From Todiramphus chloris collaris (taxonomy: Eukaryota; Chordata; Aves; Coraciiformes; Alcedinidae): a stretch of DNA of 64,000 bases. Under the pieces are notes generated by a model that saw nothing but the letters and a program-made list of their open reading frames with translations, searched no databases and was not told where the DNA came from. Positions 1 through 12,900 of the stretch are shown piece after piece. The DNA lies in NCBI GenBank assembly GCA_025345505.1, contig JANVCC010000077.1, positions 6,801,669-6,865,668 of the forward strand, read 5' to 3'. Positions within the stretch are counted from its first letter, which is position 1; every line of letters begins with the position of its first letter. The translations under genes were made by a program, and so were the position numbers.

Positions 1-3000
1 AATGCAAATCTGCAAAGCTATCCTCTTTCTCATTCCATCTCATATCTGTCACAGCAGAGTACTCAAATTTCCTTTAAGTAATAGATTAAAATCTTAAAAT
101 GACCCAAGGCTACAATACAGATATGATACATTTCAGAGAGTATGTGTGGGACAAGCAAAGAAGTGATAAAGTGCTTCAGAGCTCATGGGCAGATGACCTC
201 AACAGTCAGCAGGGTCCTAAGTACCATGACCAGACCAGGCCGACAGCTAAGTGACAAAAATCTGGTGACACCAACATAAGCAACCCAAGCTGCCCCAAGT
301 CCCTACCACTCCTCCATGGATGTCCCTGCAGCACCCGTATCATTGCATTGCCCCTGCAGTCTGTGCTGTAAGTTTGCTAAGGAAACACTGCATACCTCTG
401 AATAAAAGCTGTATGTTTATGGGGGAAAAAAAATAAATCTCTAAACAAAATCCATATGCTTACAGAAAAATGCCTACGTAGACAATAAACCCCTTGAAAT
501 TGCTTCAGAGCAATTCTCTTTACATTCCAATTTGAGATCCTTATTTCCTGGTCCATTCTCCAACAGCACTGGATCGATAACTCACAGAATTGCTGCTGTT
601 AATCTTTATTCAGCTTTACAAGATGGCACCTTCTCAAGAAAAGCTCCACTGGAAATTCATCATAAAAATCTAAGTAAACACCCTTAAGCAACAGTTTCCT
701 GAAAAGCTCTGTAATACTTACTAACCTTCCATACTGGTTCTGGTTTCTGAACTCACGGCAAATTAAATTAAGCTTTGTTTATCTCTTTCTATGCAATCCA
801 AATGCAGTGTGCAGCTTGCCCTGACAGTTACTGGGAGAAGGGATAAATGCTTGTCCTTCGGCCAGCTTCTTAGGAAGGTAGCTAGAAAAGGGGTTTACTC
901 TTAACATCCTCAGCCTGCCCAGTGAAAGCAAATCACTACTTCTTTTCCCTGCTACTAGACCAGAAGAGCTGGGCACTGCTGCGTAACTCAAGTAACCAGC
1001 TGTCTATCCCAGGCACTGTGTTACTCTTCTCTGTACCACATTCCAACGTAGTTTACAAACATCTCTGCATCCTCCTCTCCAATCAAAAAACGCTCATCCA
1101 TGAATTTACACAGGGGGGTTTTTTGCTGGCAGATCCCAATGTTGTGGGAGCGAGTGAGGAAAGAACAGCTTCATTTTGATATCGGAGGTGCCAGATGCAG
1201 AAACTTATTATCATCCCAGTTTTGGCAAAGCTGAATTTAGGAAAGCAGACATACAGCTTGCTTGCATGTTAAGGAAGTTGTGGGGGTTACCTCTGTGCAA
1301 CTCAGGTGCTCTATGAACAGAAAATCCTATACCCCAGTTAAACCAGTTAGAAATTTAGTGCTTTTGTGATGACTGCCCTGTTTGCCCACCTGCAATTCTC
1401 TGAACAGCAAAGAGCACCTGAAACTGTAGCTGGTTTAAGCAGATGCCAGAAACCCATTTCCTCTATTTTCCACACTCTAGCTTTCTAACAGGTCTCCAAA
1501 TGTCAGGAGGTTTGTTCATTGATACGTGTTGTATCTGAAGATAGAAGTACTGCCAATTCAGTTATGCAGCCTTTCAAAGATGATCCACAAATAAAAATAA
1601 TAATTAAAAACCCAACACACACACTCAAAAAGGCTACTAAGAAAAAATCCAAACAGATAACCCTAGAACTGGGACATCTACAAGGCAGACTTTTTCTTTA
1701 AATGAAAAGCATTATCCTCATGGAATATAGCTCATGAAGAAAACACTACATTTTTTTTTCTGAGTCGTGTGAATTTCCAAGAGGACATTACATGCACGTT
1801 GCAGCTATTTTGAAGATTCACACACCTCAAGTCACACTGTAATACACTTTCCCATTTCTCCATCCCTCCAACTACAAATTACAGCTCCCAGCAACGCGCC
1901 CAGAAACCTTCTGACATTAACACTGCTCTTCTGGACTCAAGTACAAATGAAACTCCCAGTCTGTGTCTTCTGTGCCTTGACCTGAAAGGCACTGAGCACC
2001 CCAAGTTCCCCTTCTCTAGTAAATGCACAACTTGGAGGTGAGCTGGAACTTGAGCTCTTTTTGCTAGGATAGAATCTAACATTTACTTCACGTGCGACTA
2101 AGGACTGAAACTTAAGCCACTAATACTGAGAAATAAGTTTCAAAAAGTGCCTTTTTTTCTGACATAATTTTCAAAAATTCATATAAAGAAACATCAGCAA
2201 TGTCCTAAATCTATCCTGAGAGAGCAGATTCACACTCACCCCACGGAGACTGTAATTCAACAGTAATTATGATTTTAAAAGGGAGTAATATGACATATTA
2301 TGGTGTACATGCAAATGCATAGTTAGTATGTACTCCACCGTTTAAACAACTCTGCCTCCTACTCATTCATGTTAAGCACATGAGATATTAAATCCTAAAC
2401 CACAGTCTGATGTTTTCAAGTGGTTCATTACACTCAAGCAAAATCCCAACTCGGAAACACCTCTCTTCATGTGAGGAGCTACTAAAGCTCATGAGCTGAA
2501 TATAAATATGTAATTTTAACATAACTGTATTTTTTTGTTATTTAGCTCAAGAATGTGTTGGTTTTTTCCCCCCAATCATTGTAGTACAGCCTAAAGGCTC
2601 TGGTAAAGAGGTTTTTTACATTTCAGCTCATACACCTATGAAACAAGGTGACATATGACCAAAGTTTCAACAGGCAAAAAGCTTTTCTCAGTGAAGCTCT
2701 GATGTTCCTTAAGAAGACCCCAACAGAAGCAAAAACTGCACATCAGCACCATTTGAACAGTTCAGCTATAGACCCATTTCCCTCTTGCAGGTTCCCGGGC
2801 AAAAAGACGGTCTTCAGTTGCAAATTCAAGTGCTAACATAAGATGCAATCTAATTCAGTTTAACACTGGAGATTGACTTTATTTCAAAGAGTTAATTAGG
2901 ATTTATTGTCTGAGCAATACCGAATAGAATGAGAATGATCTTTAGTTTTCTTGACAAGTCCCACGTGTACAAAGCAAGCGGCAACCAAAGTAAGACTTAA

Positions 3001-6000
3001 GGAAGTTACATGCAAAACAAGCTTCACAAATGCCATAGCATTTATTACGAAGACCTTCATTTGTCTGAACAGTTTGTTCCACAAAGGTCTATTCCTCTCC
3101 TTTAAATATCTTGCTACAAAATGTTCTATTAGAAACATGATCTTAGATGAATTACAATAGACTAGTAAGGACTTTCTACTATCTTTAAACACATTATCCT
3201 AAGACAGAGACATTAAAGCAACCACTGACAACCAGACAACTGTTAGAATCACAGGAACCATCACTTTGTTTCAGTTCAGGTTTAATTTCCAACCTATTAG
3301 AATCAGGTAAGAGACCAAGCTGCACGACAGCTTATGTGCTACCATATACACAATGACACTCTGACAAGACTGCTAAAGAAATCCTTCATTTTGGGGTACG
3401 ACAACATTCTTTTCTTCTTATAGTTGTTCATTGTAAAACCTCAAATGCATCTCTTCAAGAATTTTTCACATCTTTACTAGACAATAATCATTATTTGAGC
3501 AACCTAAAATGCTTTTCCAGGTCAGTGCCAACCTGTCATTGCACCAGAACTCTTGCTAAAAATTGTACAAGACAATAAGACTAAAAATAAAATGGAAGAT
3601 AAATTTTGCCATTTGTTTTATCAGTTAGCTGTAATCCTAATATTCCTTTCACCTAAACTAATCTGAACAGACTGAACACACCTTTCTATTTCACTTGCTG
3701 GGTGAGGGGTTTTGTTTCTTTTTCTACAATAAAGTATCCTCAACAACTGTCTACTGCTCATCACATTGACTACTAAAACAAACATTACTGTTGTTTCCAA
3801 TAAATACCCAACTTATCTGTATTTTGCATGATATCATCACACATGACTTTCCCAGACTAAGCATTACATCACCAGATAACACTGCAGAAGAGGGAAACTC
3901 AAATCCTAGAGGTAATTCTATTGTCAGCTAATGTTTATAAAGAAATGAGGATTCAGCTAAAGAAGTTCTGTTCTACAAGACAAAATAGCAAAAGCAGCTC
4001 TACTGTACCAGCTGTGTAGAGAGACAAATCAACATTTCAACTAAATCAAAAGAGACTAGGATAGAAAGGTCCACAAAACCAGGCATTTTACATATTCTAG
4101 GGTGAAATGTATGAACATGAAGCCAGGAGGACTATTTTGAAATGCATTTGGTTACATCTTCACACATAAAGGTAATCAGAGCAGCCACTCAAGTTTTGAG
4201 GTGATGGAACAATAAAAAGACGCGAACTGGATTGTAAAGTGTCACAACACCTGAGAAAAAGCGAGAGAAATAACAGCCTAAGAAGAGATGGAAGCTTATC
4301 ACCACTGCCTGTAATCAGTACAAAACAGACAGAGGGTGGCCACGAGGTCTCCTATGCTGATGGCCTTCCAGTACTTGCAGATTGCACGCACAGGAAACAA
4401 AAGGAACGCACGAGTCCAACCTACACTAGTTTTCCAATAGGAATTCACTTCTGCCCATGACTGAATGCAAGATACCACTCTAACTGACAGAAAATATTAT
4501 TGGGATATCACCTAGTATTGTTGAGAAGGAAGATGTAACCAGCAACATGGGACCATCCACACCGAAAAACTAGAGGACTGCAGTACAGATGGGGCAACAG
4601 TGACTCAGGGGAAGTGGTAGAGCTGGCTGTGTACTGGGACACCAAGTCCTCCAGCCCAGGCATAACTTGACTCAGCTCCCGGACTCAGCTCACACAAAGA
4701 CTCGCTTTGAGGCACATGCTTGAAGGGAGGGAGGCAGAACAGTGTGTGTGCACAGCGGGTACTCGCAGGATTTCCTTGCTTTTAGCAGTTTAATACTTCA
4801 TTATTTTTCTCTTTTTTAATCTGACTTTATATATAAACACAGATTGCATACAGTGCCAAAGTGCAAAGCTCAGCATTACGATCAATTCTTTTAATGTGAG
4901 TTAAGTACTTCAGAAGACAAGATTTACCCAAACTTATCTTTGCTTTTGGCACAAGTCAGATAGTTGAGAAATACTGTATTAATTCCTTCAAGGCATCAAG
5001 AGGTTTTCTATCAACCTCACGCAAGCGGTTAATATTACAGTCATATTAACTCCACACAGGGAGCCAAGTAATAGCATACCTCCAAAATAAAGTTCATCAG
5101 TTAAGGTTTAACGAGTGGGACTGGATTTGTTCCCATCACAACACAAGTCATGGGGTACACCTTGAGTGTTATTTTCTGTCATACCAGTCCCAAGGTCAGA
5201 AGCACATGTCTCAGGGGGAAACAATATACTAGTGTCCTTTGACTGTGAACTTCAAATGAGACTTGGATACTTAAGGGCTTACACACAAATTTGTGATCTT
5301 GTCTTAGTAGCATCTTCAGCACAGAACAACTCTTATTCTTCTAAGCATGGTCTGACCTACCCCACTCAGCAATCGCTGCAATAGCTGCAACAGCACTACT
5401 ATAACATCTCAGGATTTTAGCATCATGACTTCGACTCTGCTTTTCTCCTCTCTTCTGACACAGATTTGTTTCTGATGAGATTTTTTGCACCCCCTCAATG
5501 TGAGGCTTGGTCTACAACTTGAAGAATTACCTGCAAGGCTTTCCAACATTGTTTTTGGCAATAGAAAAGTAAGTTCAGAATAGCCAACTCAAAACTAAGT
5601 ACAGGATATTGCCAACTACTGGAGCCCATATGTTAAGAAAAACTGCAAAATACTGATTTAATATACTTGTCCTACCTAATAACACTACTACATTGAGAAA
5701 AGTGCTTTTTTTTTCCATAGCTCTTTAAAAAAACAGCTTCAGGAAAATCAGTATTAGCCTTGGGTAGTGGTAAGCAACATCCCAGATAATTAGGACCAAA
5801 GAAAACATTCTCTGCATTTGGTTCTTCAGTCCTTTTCTCAACACTTTGAGAGAGTGACCCACAGAATACTAACAAACACCTGTCAACGACCCCAGATCAA
5901 GTCTTATAAAACAACAGAAAACAGTATTTTAAAGCCAAAGATGATTGACTCCTCCTCTTCTTTTTCTAAAATTCTTCCAAGGCAATAGAGAACAAGGATA

Positions 6001-7236
6001 CTTTTTTATTTTTGGTCATAAAATGGATGACATTTCAAACTGACAGTCTCATGAAAACATCTTCAGACTTTCAGTTTCTCATACTGCTACAGCTTAACTA
6101 CCTCCTCCTAAAGTCAACAGCAACCCAGGCATTCAGAGCAGCCAGTAATTAGTGATTGCGTTTCCTTGTCAATATAAAAATGCAGCTGTGGCTCATGTTG
6201 CTTCAACAATTTCAGAGCATACACAGACATCGGTCACAATGGGATTTTTTTTTTAGTGGATTCTGTGCACAACATTTTAACTTCTGAAAAGCCGTCTTAC
6301 AAGATAAAGCAAATCGACAAGAAAGTCAGACAACTGTATTTCTCATCTCACGCAGTTTTCCATTCCGGAGATCTCCTGGTCTGCACAGAGTCTCACTGGA
6401 AGTATACACGTATCGCACTCACCTGTGCAGACTGTTTTCCAGGACAAGAGCCAAAACCTTCAAGCCTACATCATAATCATCTCGCTGAAGTTGCAGTAAA
6501 GCTTCCTGCTTTCAAGCCTAAAAGGGCAAGCAGCTTTTGCAAATACCATCTGCCGAAACAAGGACACGCACCCTACCGCAACGCTGCGGCCGGCTCTAAA
6601 AAAGACAAATAACCTTCATACTGGTGTAACAGTCGCTGGGTTTTGTTATCTAACGATTTAACCATAGAGTGAAATCAACGCACAAGCAACCAACCAACCA
6701 GGTCAGACTAATTAATAACGCGGAGAAGAAAGCTGTCAAGAAACAAAGAGCTGACGAGCCGGCCCGGGAGCCAGAGCTACCCGCTCGGGAAGTCCCGACT
6801 CAGAAGCCGCTGCTACGGGAGGAATTTACTCCCCCGGACCCCAAGCCCCTTCGTCCCTCCTCTCCCCGCAGACCCTGAGCCTCACCCGCGGACCCGGCGC
6901 GACCGGGGCCAGGCAGGTGCCCGCACCTGCACACGCAGAGCCCTCGCAGCGCCGACCGGGAGAGCCCGCCCTCCGCCCCCGCGGCCCCTGCGAGCCCGGC
7001 GCGGCCACAGCCCCCGGGGGTCATCGCCGTCCCACCACAGCACGCCGCGGGAGGCGGCCGAAGGGGCTCAGTAGCCCCGCCGGCACCTCCGACCCCGCGG
7101 GGGAGCGCCGAGCCGCCCCGGACCGCCTCGCCTCGATCCGGCCCCGGATACCCCCGCGACGCCCCCTCCGGGAGCCCGGCAGCGCCTACGGGGCCAAGGA
7201 GGGGCTGAAGGGCGCCAGCAGCAAGCGAACACTCAC
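1..7236 (-). other. CCDC186: Presumed CCDC186 intron 1, no coding exon seen
   Basis: This AT-rich stretch contains only short open frames on both strands, none with a recognisable domain or with matching splice sites. It lies downstream, on the minus strand, of the splice donor at 7231-7236 in the CpG island, so it is read as the first intron of the gene transcribed leftward from that island. The identity CCDC186 (C10orf118, a long coiled-coil Golgi/dense-core-vesicle protein) rests only on synteny with human, where CCDC186 sits head-to-head with TDRD1. The coding exons would lie left of position 1. No interspersed repeat was recognised here. A minus-strand open frame at 2896-3192 was examined and not accepted as a gene. 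Confidence 0.5.
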
Positions 7237-7360
7237 CCGCTCGCTACGAGGCCGACGAAGCAGTCGCCAGCTCCCCCATGGCGGCGGTACGGTTCGGTGC
7301 GTCCCGCCGGCCACCAACACCGTCCCGGCGAGCTGACACATCAACAAAGATGGCGGCGCG
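7237..7360 (-). other. CCDC186: Presumed non-coding exon 1 of CCDC186
   Basis: On the minus strand a consensus donor GTGAGT (complement of 7231-7236) ends a GC-rich exon at 7237. The exon's 5' limit is not visible; I place it near the YY1-type motif at 7347-7357, which is usually close to the start site of such promoters. The exon holds an ATG in a strong context (GCCGCCATGG, minus strand, ATG at 7279-7277), but the frame closes with TAG at 7246-7244 after 11 codons, so the exon is 5' UTR with an upstream ORF. The gene assignment is by synteny, not by coding sequence. An RNA-seq junction out of 7237 into a leftward exon would confirm it. Confidence 0.5.
7347..7357 (+). promoter_or_regulatory. 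YY1-type site in CpG promoter
   Basis: The 11-mer AAGATGGCGGC matches the classic YY1 consensus. A second related sequence (CCATGGCGGC) occurs at 7276-7285. YY1 sites of this form typically lie within a few tens of bases of the start of CpG-island genes, and the first one lies about 110 bases upstream, on the minus strand, of the donor of the presumed CCDC186 exon 1. Confidence 0.55.
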
Positions 7361-7760
7361 GGCGGTGCTCCGGCCCGGGGGCCGGGGGCGGGAGGAGGCG
7401 CGGCCAGCCCCACGGCCTGCCCGCAGTGGGAGGTGCCGGGGACAGCCCGGCGCGGGCAGCCTTGTCGCCGCATACGGGTTCGGGTTCGCCCAGGCGAGCG
7501 GCAGCCTCTGCGGGGCGCCGTGGGAGGCCGGTACCTCCAGTTGCCCGGGCTAGGCTGGGCTTTCCCCCAGGTCTCACCCTGGCTGCCTCTACAGGGGACA
7601 TTCCCCGCCACGCTCACGGCGAGGGCGGTCAGGCCCTGGAGCCGGTGTCCCCGCGAGGCCGAGATACCCGAGTGCCGGGGGTACCCCGGAGCGCCCCTCG
7701 GTGACCCGTCTGGCCGCCCCCGGCCCCGCACTGCCGCTGCCGAGAGCGCTGATGGCAGAC

Positions 7761-10700
7761 AGATTGGGGCGAGCGAACCGAGACGAGATGGAGGTGCTAA
7801 CAACTCCAGGAACTGAAGCTGCGGGATTTCACACTTGAGATAATTTAAAGCAGGTGTATAAATATTATTTCAACCGGAAAGTGGTGGTGGTTTTCTTCGT
7901 TTTAAATAAAACATAAACGTTTCTGGGCAAGGGATCTCGGGCGTTTCATAGTGCTGCCCCTTAAGACAATAGCCCTGAGAAGCTGCCGGGTAAGAGAAAT
8001 TATTCCATCACCGTCACCACTGATGCTGTGGAGCAGGCACTGGGACAGTCCCAGACTGGGCCCTGCAGCAGCCGGGAGCTGTGTTCAGGAGCTGGATTCT
8101 GGTACCGGGTTCAGGAACACACAGACCGGGGCCGAAGGCAGAACGGACAGAGGCCTCCTTGGGTGCTCTGAGGAAGGAACTGAAAGAAGACCCGAACAAA
8201 GCTGGCAAAGCAGTCCGAGAGGGGAGGAGAGCCCAGAGACCCTTCGGATCCCTCAGCTCTGTACTGAATATGCTGTATATGGGCTGGAATCCCTCGCTGG
8301 TCAGTTTGGGGTCCCCTGTCCTGTCCACTCCTCCCTGCAGGTGCCGCCTTTCATTTTCTGCACCCCCCAATGTGGTTCACAAGACCCAGCAGTGGCCTTG
8401 GTCTGCACACCAGTCCTTGGTACTAACTCTAAACATGGGGTGTTATCACTGCTGGAAGCAGACACTGCCTGGGAGAACAGGCTGCAACTTCAGACAGTGC
8501 AGTTAATTAGAAGAACTGAGCTGAAAAGTAAAATTACTGAACAGAATTAGTTCTGTTCTCACTCAAACCAGGACAACACTTTGTCTGCAGCCCCACTGAT
8601 GCTATCTATCCATGTGTGGCTTGGTGTGTCACACCAGACCTGGCAGAATTTCAGCTGATTTTCACTTTTTATTCTGGACATTTTTTTTTTCCAGCAGGAC
8701 TGAAATTAAGAAAATTCAGCCTATTTAGTGAAGATCTTCCTTAAAGGTAAGCAAAAAGGACTTTTTTGTACTCAGCTGGACTCCCCACAGTTCCAGCTCC
8801 AGCACTGATGCTCAGACAGTTCTGATTCTTACAGTACTTGTGCTGAGGCCACATTTTCATCTCAACAGTATCTTATCCCCAGGAGGCAGTCACAGATACT
8901 TAGGGAATAACAATAGGACATAGAGAGCCCCTTCCCTAAACTGTCCTCATTCTTATTAGGTAAGAATGACTGAATTACTGTAACTCTTAGGTAGCCAGCA
9001 GAGCACTCGTTTGGCATGTACAAATGCCGAGGAAGACAATTTCTGCGTAAGAGAATTTATCATCTGAAGTACAGACAAGTCATACACAACAGCTTGCTCT
9101 TCTGCTGCAGCCGTAAGCTCTGCATTGCAGAGGCAGAAGCAGAATCTGGCCCGTATTTTCAAAAGGTTGTAGTTTGGGCTTTTGCTTCATGCTTTGTTAC
9201 CTAAGAAAGAGAAAAGTAAGTGTCCATGTAATTGCTCAATTTCTAGGCTACGTTTGTTAATTACACACAGCGTTTTTATAGCTTTGCCCACTGAAGGGAG
9301 TTACAATCCTATGCGTTCTCCTCCAACTGCAGAAGTGTTAGCAATTCCACTTTACATGAGAACAACAAGGTGGCTGAAACAACAGATGTGCTGAACACCC
9401 CACACCCCTCTGGGACCACTGGCACTGGAGGGCTGTGGCTGGCATTGCCAAGGAGCTGGGAGTAGAGTCCAGGTTGCCCGACTCCCATCCTCTGCATTCT
9501 CTCAGAAGGCTGGTCTCTTATAATGTAATTAATGCAGGCTGATTTGATTCCTGCGTTTCACATCATGGCAAGATCATGTCAAGACTTACTATTTTCTGCA
9601 TTAGGAATTGCTTTCATAGACTAATCTAAACAAGAACAGTTTGCTAGGGGTCTTCAGCCATCCACAAAGCCCCAGGAGCACTGTCTTCCATCCCTGTGTC
9701 AGGTCAGGACAGCGTCTCTGCTGAAGCTGCAGTCCTGGTGCTAAGGCCTTGCCACCACTGTCATGTCTGAGCTACGCAGAGTGAATCCTGAGCGTGACTG
9801 ATTATACAAGTGCTCGCAGTAAGTTATAACTAGAAAAAAATACTTTCCTTATATGTTGTTTGGACTGTCCTTTCTTCATCATGCAGCACTGTGGTGTCCC
9901 AGCTAGTTCCTAGGCTTTTAGATCTGACAGATTAGACCTAATGACACAGTGGTACAGTTATTACTGAACTACACGTAGGAAATCCCAAAGCTCTTCCTAA
10001 AAATTTCAGGCAAAACACATCAGCCTCCATGCTGACAGCACTCTCCCCAGTCACCTCTGACACTCCTTGATATTTATCTTCTTCCACTGCTGCAGCCAGA
10101 CCTGATTTTTTTCCTTTTATAATTTATTTTACTGCTGTCATTTCCTGCCCTTTCTTGTTGCAGTGTCCTGAGGCATGCAGAGTCCCAAATGACTGACATT
10201 TAGAAGACAAAAACAATCACAACAACATTTGCCCTGGCTCAATTGTTCTTCTAACTGCAAGAGAACTTTGTGCCAGTTCACATGCTAATAAAGTTCTGTC
10301 TCCAGTGGGATACTTGATTTTCCTTTTCATTGCCTCCTGTCAATATATTTCCAGCACAGTCTAGAGTGTTAATTAGTGTCATTCCAAAAGGCTGTTCAGA
10401 CTGGCAGCATTGTTTTGATTCAGCAGGCCTTGGGGATTGTAATGGTGAGCCAACTAAATGTACTAGAAAAATAGATATTTTAAGTCACAAAAACAGTCTT
10501 AACTTATTGGTTTTTTTTTTTTAAGAGGACTGAATAACAGAGAAGTATTTCTTGATGCCTCACTGGTATTAGTGCTTCTTAGGCACGAGGATTATTGGGG
10601 AAACCTTGGGGACAGAGGAACAAGGTGCAGGGAGGTGACAGAGGCTGTATGAGCATAACTGCCCTGTCTCCCCACAGCCTCCCATGTGCAACTCTGATAT

Positions 10701-12032
10701 GCAACGCTGGGCAATTTGGCAGATGGATTTCCTGAAATCCCACCTAATCTTACCTAATTTCTCCTCCTGCTTTCAGAGCAGGCTCCAATACAGTCAGCTT
10801 CTACTCAGCTCGCAGCTAAGGGCTGAAGGTTCACTGGAGCCTGGAAGAGTCTTTCCTCTGACTTTGGTAGGTAGTATCTAAATCACCTAGGAAAAAACTC
10901 AGCAAATCTTTGATGTTTTCCCTTTTCTTTTGAGAATGCGTACCAGGATCCTAGACTTAAACACAGAAGATTTAGACTGAGATGCCATCACAGCCAGACT
11001 CCAAATGACTTTAAAGCACAAGAGCTGTGTTTCAGTTTCTTTGTGAACAGAGATAATTATTCCCTGTTCCACAATACTTGTAAGAATAAAATCCATCTTT
11101 GGTTTTATACACTTCAATAATAAGTACAACAGTGTAAGCACTAAAATAGACCACATTCATTTATTTTTGATGAAAGTTTAATTGCACAACACTGGGAACA
11201 CCCAAAAGCACATCTAAGCAGTAGCGTAACTGCAGCAGTGTTGAGGACGAAGTATGTTTTCCAGTGCAGAGACATGAGGATGGGAAAGTTAAAAGAAGAA
11301 AAGAGGAAAACACCTTGTATAGGAAATAAAGAGGAGAAAGAAAAAATGAGAGCAGAGACTAGTTTGGAAACTGGAGCTGAAGACATGCATTTTCTAGGCT
11401 GCGGGGCAAAATTCAGGTATTTCAGAATACAGATGCATCAATTTGATGTATCAAATCCCCTCATTGCTGCATAGATCTTACAGCCACCTTCTGAAGTTGT
11501 ATGAAACGTGGTTGCCTAACTGATGTCCTGGTAGAATTTTCATTTGATTGGGGAAATTACACAAAGCAGCTATACACCTTTCCTGCTGCTAAACCATGAA
11601 TATCTGGCCCCGGGTGTGGGTACTCATGCTGCAGGAAAGCACTGACAGGCCAAGTCAGAAGGCCAAGGCTGCTCAGGCACAGTCAGAGTTGTGCCTATTA
11701 ACTCACAGGTTTTTTTCCACAATTAAGAGCTAATGACAGTGCTACTCTGTAGCTAGCATTTTGTAACTCTTAATTATTCTTTCATCTTTTTGAGTCACTA
11801 AGAGCTGTACCGCGGATGGATCCCCAAGGAATGGATGGGGTTGCTAGTGCAACCATGGATGTCCCTCACATGGATATTTCTCAGAGTGAGAAAATCAGTG
11901 GTACTTTTGAGCAATGAAACAAGTCTCTTGCAACACACCGGCTGTAATACAATTTATGACTAATGTTTTTGGCCAGGGCTCCAACAACCATGCCATAGTT
12001 CAAGTGAAAACCGCACAGCCTTAGCTCGCAAG
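7761..12032. other. Intergenic between CCDC186 head and TDRD1
   Basis: About 4.3 kb separate the two promoters. The left part (7.95-8.55 kb) keeps several overlapping open frames up to about 200 codons because of moderate G+C and few stops, but they show no domain, no conserved motif and no supporting splice sites. The rest is AT-rich, with T-runs at 8677-8690 and 10511-10522. I recognise no repeat or gene here. Confidence 0.6.
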
Positions 12033-12445
12033 CATAGAATCACAGAACGGTTTGGGTTGGAAGGGACCTTTAAAGATCATTTAGTCCAACCCCCCTGCAC
12101 CTGAATCATGGGGCTCAGAGCCCAGTCCAACCTGATCTTGAATGTTTCCAGGGATGGGCCATCAACAACCTCCCTGGGCAACCTGTGCCAGCACTCACCA
12201 CCCTCATGGTAAAACATCTCTTCCTTGTATCTAGTGTAAACCTCCCCTCTTTTAGTTTAAAACCATCACCGCTCATCTTGTTGTGACAGGCCCTGTTAAA
12301 AGGCGTTCCCCCATCTTCCTTATAGGCCTCCTTTTAGTACTGAAAGGTCACAGTAAGGCCCCCCCGGAGCCTTCTCTCCTCCAGGCCAAACCATCCCGGC
12401 TCTCTCCAGCCCTTCTTCTCAGGAGAGGTGTCCCAGGCCTCAGGC
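12033..12445 (-). mobile_element. CR1 LINE 3' fragment
   Basis: Starting with 'catagaatcacagaacgg' and continuing with 'ttggaagggacctt' and 'agtccaaccccc', this is the reverse complement of the avian CR1 3' end, followed by CR1 3'-terminal coding/UTR remnants to about 12440. The element is therefore antisense to TDRD1 and is 5'-truncated, as almost all CR1 copies are. Its right boundary merges into GC-rich promoter sequence and is set by eye. It includes a C-for-T difference from the common CR1 wording that creates AACGGTT at 12046-12052, a MYB-like core. Repeat masking would settle subfamily and edges. Confidence 0.9.
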
Positions 12446-12900
12446 CATCCCGTGACCCTCCCCAAGGCCGGGCGCCGCGAGCAGAGCGGCGCTGACGAGG
12501 AGGTGCCAATCCCGGGGCACACCCACCTGCTGACGGGCCCGACCCGCCCGCCCCGCCCGCACCCGCGAGTCCCTGCCCGCCGCTCCCTCACACACGGGCA
12601 GCTCTAAAGTCGGCGAGGCTCGGGGGGGATCTCTGCCCTCTCGCTCGCTCTCAGGGTAAGGTGGGGGGACGGCCGGGCAGTGGAGGGGGTCCAGCCTGGG
12701 CTGGGCGGGCTGGGAGCCGCAGGGAGCCGTGCTTTCCCCTCCGGGGGCTGGCGCTGCCCCTCCAGCTGCCCTCGGCTCCGCAATGAGGGCCCGGCCCCGC
12801 GTCCCGTGTGGCGCAGCCCGGCGGGAGCGGGGAGCTCTGCCCTGAGGGAGGGAAGGGGCTCGGGCGGGTCTGGCGGCCTGGCCTGCGCCGGCCGAGCTTG
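12446..12900 (+). promoter_or_regulatory. TDRD1: TDRD1 CpG promoter with non-coding exon 1
   Basis: A compact CpG-rich block follows directly on the CR1 copy. It holds a CCAAT box at 12506-12510 and GC boxes of the CCCCGCCC type at 12551-12558. A consensus donor (CAGG|GTAAGG) ends a presumed non-coding exon at 12655; its start is not defined by sequence but must lie between the GC boxes and that donor. The first bases of intron 1 are G-run rich (12661-12720) and could form G-quadruplexes. TDRD1 in other vertebrates is germline-restricted and reported to be driven by A-MYB and controlled by promoter methylation; that is family knowledge and not shown here. Confidence 0.7.

Larger units (their letters stand above)
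6820..7760. promoter_or_regulatory. CpG island, presumed CCDC186 promoter
   Basis: A sharp rise in G+C with very dense CpG dinucleotides (for example 6890-7180 and 7340-7450) stands out from AT-rich flanks. No TATA box is obvious, as expected for a housekeeping CpG promoter. The minus-strand splice donor at 7231-7236 shows transcription leftward; rightward transcription from the same island is possible but I see no clear plus-strand gene. All long open frames here, on both strands, are a by-product of high G+C. Confidence 0.8.

Noticed and set aside
2896..3192. Minus-strand open frame of 98 codons with a hydrophobic stretch
   Set aside because: No recognisable family and no start or splice context; a plus-strand frame overlaps it. 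Probably intronic chance.
7186..7803. Minus-strand open frame of 205 codons in the CpG island
   Set aside because: Composition is Pro/Arg/Gly/Ala as in any GC-rich random frame, overlapping frames on both strands are equally open, and a consensus splice donor interrupts it.
7951..8550. Plus-strand open frame of 199 codons
   Set aside because: No domain, overlapping long frames on both strands, no splice sites or regulatory context; explained by moderate G+C.
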